Below the pieces are notes generated by a model. That model did not search any database, was not told the origin of the DNA, and saw only the letters and a list, made by a program, of their open reading frames with translations. A DNA stretch of 64,000 nt from Pelodera strongyloides (lineage: Eukaryota; Nematoda; Chromadorea; Rhabditida; Rhabditidae): the NCBI GenBank assembly GCA_036852015.1, contig JAANDG010000211.1, forward strand, positions 1-64,000. Direction: 5' to 3'. The position numbers and the translations under genes are program-made. Position 1 is the first letter of the stretch. Each line of letters begins with the position of its first letter. Positions 59,769 through 64,000 of this stretch are shown piece by piece.

Positions 59769-62553
59769 TTAGAAAAATTTGTCTACCCACTCAATTAGAT
59801 GGTTTACGGAAATTAAGTATTTTTGTGATAATACTGGATATTTTCTGAAGCATTTGATGGTATTATCCTTGATGGCTTTATCGGGGTATTTATTATTTGC
59901 TAACCTATTAAGGAGTTGCTCTATCTTATCTTTAAAAAAGGATAGTGATGATGTGCATCTTCCAATTCTAATAATTTCTCCATATATACAGCTAATTTTG
60001 ATATTAGTACTAATAGAACTGTCATACATAGGAAAACGAATTACTTCAAAACAGTAATCATCAGTTTTATTATATAAGTTAATGCTCCACATAGAATCTT
60101 GTCGTTTTAGGTACAAATCTAGAAAAGCAGCTTCATTATCTCTATCATTAGCCGCTTCCAGTGTAAGAGTGGCTGGATACATTTGAATTATATTAGTTAT
60201 AACATTTGGATCATTATAAAAAATGGCTATATCATCCATATATCTTTTTATACAAGTTTTTATACTTATATGGTGGTTTGCGGGATTTTTGAGGTATCTG
60301 AATTCGATCATAGATAGTGTGAGGTCTGCTAAGAGCGGTGATGCATTACCTCCCTGTGGGACTCCTTTTATTTGTTTGAAAATACTGTTACGGAAGACAA
60401 GGAAACTATTTTCAATTATATACTTAGTGAGGTGTTTTATTTCGTGAGCTCCGAAGCAATTCTTACTCGGGGAATCAGTGTGTAGAAACATTTCTTGTTA
60501 TTGACATTAATTAAGAGTTTTCCTGAATTTTTGAAACATATGTCTATAAGCTCAAAAATGTTATTTAATATGCAATCATGAGGTAAATTAGTGAAAAGAC
60601 TACTGAAGTCCATAACTTTAAGCTTACTGAATTTATTAATATTCGAATTATTAGTAACAGACATAGAGTTATCTATTGATAGGTATCTGTTTTTCTTAGT
60701 ACTCCAGTTGCCGGCTGCGTTACAGTAGTTACGGAAATGAGTTTTGAAGTGTTTTAGGACTTTTTGAAGTGTAACAGAGGCGGGTTTTTAACGAACTAGT
60801 CTTAGCTGCTGTTATGAAACGCATTTTGACCACTTCTTTGTGTAACTTTGGAATTGCATAAATTATTGGTAAGTTAGTATCGCCAAAAGACTCACTGATG
60901 CCTAGAACTCTACTATAGTTTTTATGTCTGTTAATGATGGAGTCTTTACTTTCGATCTCGTAAGGTACATAGGTGTCATTGCCTTGAATAATCGGCGGAA
61001 CCGAACCACTAGTAATATTTACACCTAATTCTTTATATAAATGTGCATTATACAATAAGGGACACGAAAAACAGAAATTTGTTGAGGCCTTATCAACGCA
61101 AGTGATAATGAATTGTCTCCTTATGTCCTGAAGTTCGTTTATGTAGATATTTCTGCTATCATGTATATCAGGAATATTTATCGTATCCATAAAATTTTCC
61201 ATGTGTTGTAAATTTATACCATTTTTGGCTAGGAATTTAATTAGTTTATCATAAAGATCAGCAAGAGATTCTCTTAGCAATAAATGAGCGACTTCTCTTC
61301 TATAAGGCTCTCTGAACTTAGTACCTTTAGCTAGGATACGAGTCGCAATAGGAAAATGATGCTTAAATATTTGACAATTTCCGGTAATAATGTGTCTAGA
61401 GCCGTTGTACTCGATAATTTCTTTATTTTTACAGTATTGTAAGTAATTTATGCAATGGCATTTAAGACTTGCATTAATATCATTATTGACAAATTGCTTA
61501 TAATTAAACAACAAAGGACCTAATGGAACATTGTACTTATAACGGAACATTATAGAAGGTACGTAACTAAGTGGTATTTGGTTATTCAAAAATAAAGACC
61601 TGATCGCTTTTTTGAATTGGTATTGTAGGTTGTCAGTGGGATCACTATTGATGTAGGGGATAACAATACAAAAGTCTGGTTTCTTCTATTTGTAGATTTA
61701 CCAAAATTGGTTGGAATTGTCATCCTACCACACAAAGCTTCAACGTTAACTTTAAACTCATGTGAAGAATCACTTGAAAAATAAGTACCAAGAAAAAGTC
61801 TTTTATGTTGTTTGGAAAGTGAGAAATTTAGCCGACTTAGTTCGTGATAGTGTACGTTTCTATTAAGATCCGGTAAATTAACGACTGGACCATTGCGTAC
61901 CCTATTATTACGTCTGGTACCTCTATTTTTGAAAGGTCTTTTAATTTTAAGTGAATAGTAAGGGATATGTGAGTTACCTAGACCTTTATGGTTTATATCG
62001 CTTATGATTCCATATCCTTTTATATTATCATTCAAACCAAACGGATAAGCTGTATTTAATAATTTAATCCAAAATAATTCTTTTTCTTTCCTTATGTTAT
62101 TATTTAGCGAATCGCTCAGATTGTCAAGTATATGAATGGTAAAAAGTTTCGTAGACGACCCAGGTTGGCACTCTGCAAAATGTTTGTAAAGTAATGTATC
62201 GTTGGATTCTTTTTGATATGATAGCGGTGCTGACTGAAACGAGCCTTAAGGGTTCTTTTAGTTTCGCCTACATATTGTATACCACATTTAGAACAAGTAA
62301 TACAATACACCAATCCACAACTGTTACAATTTGTATTACTTGTAGAATAAGTATTACTAAAATAGCTGGAGGAATTGCTTCTTACTATTCTTTCAAATGA
62401 TATTAAAGGACATATCTTACAAGCTTTGTATGTGCATTTATTACCAAATTGATGAGTTCCTTCAAGGGAAGTAATTATAAGTTTAGGGCCAAGTTTACGA
62501 GAGGTAAGAGTAAGACGATGATGGTATTCTGTGTTTGTAGCAGGGCATAAATT
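59769..62553 (-). pseudogene. Broken endonuclease-reverse transcriptase ORF of the Penelope-like element
   Basis: Endonuclease: LVYCITCSKCGIQYVGETKR gives the GIY-YIG pair (VY...YVG), with R and QH residues following (LKARFSQHRYH). Cysteine pairs upstream (KACKIC, NCNSC) fit the zinc-binding CCHH signature. Frame then shifts near 62150 into ILDNLSDSLNNNIRKEKELF. Linker: SLKCHCINYLQYC holds the CxC motif. Reverse transcriptase: NLPIIYAIPKLHKEVVKMRF; MDFSSLFTNLPH with the first catalytic Asp; KGVPQGGNASP; and IKRYMDDIAIFYND with the catalytic DD. At least four frame changes occur (near 62150, 61590, 60750 and 60480). A TGA at 62563-62565 precedes the endonuclease, so the start is not clear. All motifs are present in the right order, so it is recently broken or mis-sequenced rather than ancient. 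Confidence 0.75.
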
Positions 62554-62570
62554 CTCCCCAGTTCAGCCGC

Positions 62571-63234
62571 CCTTGGCCTTATGGGAAATCTAGAGTGGGT
62601 TGGACACTTCGGATATACCTGACATGGCGGGATCGAGGTAAAAACCTCTGCCACGGTGGTACGAGGGTCCCAGGGTCACCAAGCCTGTCACCCTTGCTAG
62701 CGCCAATCCCGCCGGGTGACCCTGTAGGACGGCCAGTATTGAATACGAAAGGTGTGAAGAAGAAGTGCAAATTAATAAATTTACAAGGAATACGAGTAAG
62801 TAAAAGGAGCACATGATTCTCCAAAGCCAACCCTCATTGTACCTGAAGCTTAGAAAATAATAATGTAAGAAAGTATATAATATAATTTGTGGGAATAGGC
62901 TTCTGGTAAATGTTAGTATCCACATTTAAGATAGGTAATTGGGGACCAGAATCTGGTACGGAATGGCAATTTTGTGAGAATCATATGTAGAGAATAAGTA
63001 AGGCTATTAAGTGAGAAAACACTTACTAGTAGTTTTGAATGAGAAGTAAATAAAGTGGAAGAGAATAACTCTTGATATGTTCAAGAGAAATTAATGAGGG
63101 CCCAAAAGTACGAGCGTATAGAAGAAATCAGGAAACTAATAGTATAGAAATAATAAATGGTTGAAGACGTGGTATAGCTAGAAAGCGCATATTGTAAATA
63201 AAATACAATATTCTGTAGTAACAGGAAAGAGAAG
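62571..63234 (-). other. 5' leader of the retroelement
   Basis: This is non-coding. A GC-rich block at 62620-62740 contains a perfect 10-bp inverted repeat, CAGGGTCACC / GGTGACCCTG (62671-62680 and 62715-62724). The remainder is AT-rich without recognisable features. Confidence 0.5.
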
Positions 63235-63625
63235 TCATGATATAGAGCTGCCGAGAAGGCAGGATATTGAACTGCCGCGAGGGCAGGGTAGTGAACTGCC
63301 GCGAGGGCAGGATAGGGAGCTGCCGCGAGGGCAGGGTAGGGAGCTGCCACGAGGGCAGGGTAGGGAGCTGCCACGAGGGCAGGGTAGGGAGCTGCCACGA
63401 GGGCAGGGTAGGGAGCTGCCACGAGGGCAGAGGGTAGGGAGCTGCCAAGAGGGCAGGGTAGGGAGCTGCCACGAGGGCAGGGTAGGGAGCTGCCACGAGG
63501 GCGGTAGGGGAGTGCCACGAGGGCGTAGGGTAGGGAGCTGCCACGAGGGCAGGGTAGGGAGCTGCCGCGAGGGCAGGGTAGGGAGCGGCCGCGAGGGCAG
63601 GGTGGGAGCTGCCACGAGGGCAGAG
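63235..63625. repeat. 24-bp GC-rich minisatellite inside the retroelement leader
   Basis: About 16 copies of GGGTAGGGAGCTGCCACGAG + GGCA occur, with CACGAGG/CGCGAGG variants and a few indels. The multiple-of-three length gives stop-free Pro/Ala/Ser-rich frames on the minus strand, which I regard as by-products. Confidence 0.9.
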
Positions 63626-63774
63626 AAAAAAAACTATTCGAAGGTACGAAAGTGTGAAAAAAGTATAAATAAAAAAGAAGTATATAAATGAACAAGATAA
63701 AACAAAAGAATAGAACCATTTGCTGAGGACGGGGAAATTAATCCTCCAGTGCACTCAGACAACATGATTCCAAG

Positions 63775-64000
63775 TATAATAAACCAAAAGTATAAAAAGA
63801 ATTAAAATTAAACTATGAGAAACAACTAAAAGAAAGTGTGAAAAAAGAAAATTAAACGAAAGTACCCGGTAATACCCAGGTAACCCGTTTCGACCCCAAA
63901 GTCACAGACGGGATTTTATGGCAAGCTGTGGAGGGGTCATCATCAGTGTGATGCCACAGCTTACCAAGTATAAAATGACTGTTAATTAAATAATAAATTA
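63775..64000 (-). repeat. Pseudo-LTR, upstream copy (cut by window end)
   Basis: It matches 59332-59562 in direct orientation and lies upstream of the coding region on the minus strand. Confidence 0.85.

Larger units (their letters stand above)
59332..64000 (-). mobile_element. Penelope-like retroelement with N-terminal endonuclease (Naiad-type)
   Basis: On the minus strand the order is upstream pseudo-LTR (63775 to beyond 64000), GC-rich minisatellite leader, GIY-YIG endonuclease (62553-62116), CxC linker (61460-61452), reverse transcriptase (61590-59769) and downstream pseudo-LTR (59332-59562 or further). Canonical Penelope elements have the endonuclease after the reverse transcriptase; this permuted order defines the Naiad/Chlamys clade. 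The pseudo-LTRs are direct, and a GA microsatellite flanks the 3' side, as reported for that clade. The ORF is not intact. The window ends inside the upstream repeat, so the full element length is unknown. Confidence 0.75.

Noticed and set aside
63081..63754. Pro/Ala/Ser-rich minus-strand frames of about 210 codons
   Set aside because: They are translations of a 24-bp minisatellite inside a retroelement leader; all frames are open because the unit is a multiple of three.

Overview
The window looks like a repeat-rich, AT-rich invertebrate genome, most likely a nematode. The reasons are short interstitial runs of TTAGGC/GCCTAA, TTTTCAG-type 3' splice sites, acceptor-like sites just upstream of three predicted start codons (as expected with spliced-leader trans-splicing), and a twitchin/titin-type Ig domain. 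The species is not identified. All exon models were made by eye from splice consensus and reading phase; there is no transcript evidence.

Region 1 (1-24.6 kb, minus strand) is one giant gene that runs off the left edge. It starts at ATG 24518. Twenty-two small exons join without a phase error into exactly 616 codons. They feed a huge exon (15068 to beyond position 1) that is almost entirely a 111-bp/37-residue acidic, PEVK-like repeat. A five-exon cassette is tandemly duplicated near the N terminus, and those exons are phase 1 at both ends. The reading frame of the giant exon is clean from 15068 to about 9905 and then broken by many 1-bp indels.

Region 2 (24.6-46.3 kb) has no gene I can support firmly. 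It is packed with short inverted-repeat elements bounded by TTAA, two fold-backs of more than 400 bp, minisatellites, GA tracts, telomere-like repeats and a LINE 3' fragment. Two orphan exon candidates lie near 32.8 and 33.6 kb.

Region 3 (46.3-59.3 kb) holds three small gene models. They are a three-exon, 110-residue single I-set Ig protein (minus), a two-exon 74-residue secreted peptide precursor (plus), and the 3' exons of a probable membrane protein (minus). More TTAA elements lie between them, one of them 16-30 bp beyond each of the two minus-strand stop codons.

Region 4 (59.3-64 kb, minus strand) is a Penelope-like retroelement with direct pseudo-LTRs. Its GIY-YIG endonuclease lies upstream of the reverse transcriptase with a CxC linker motif, which is the permuted Naiad-type order. 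The ORF is broken by frameshifts although the pseudo-LTRs are identical over 202 bp. The pseudo-LTR carries hammerhead-like core boxes, and a 24-bp GC-rich minisatellite sits in the 5' leader.
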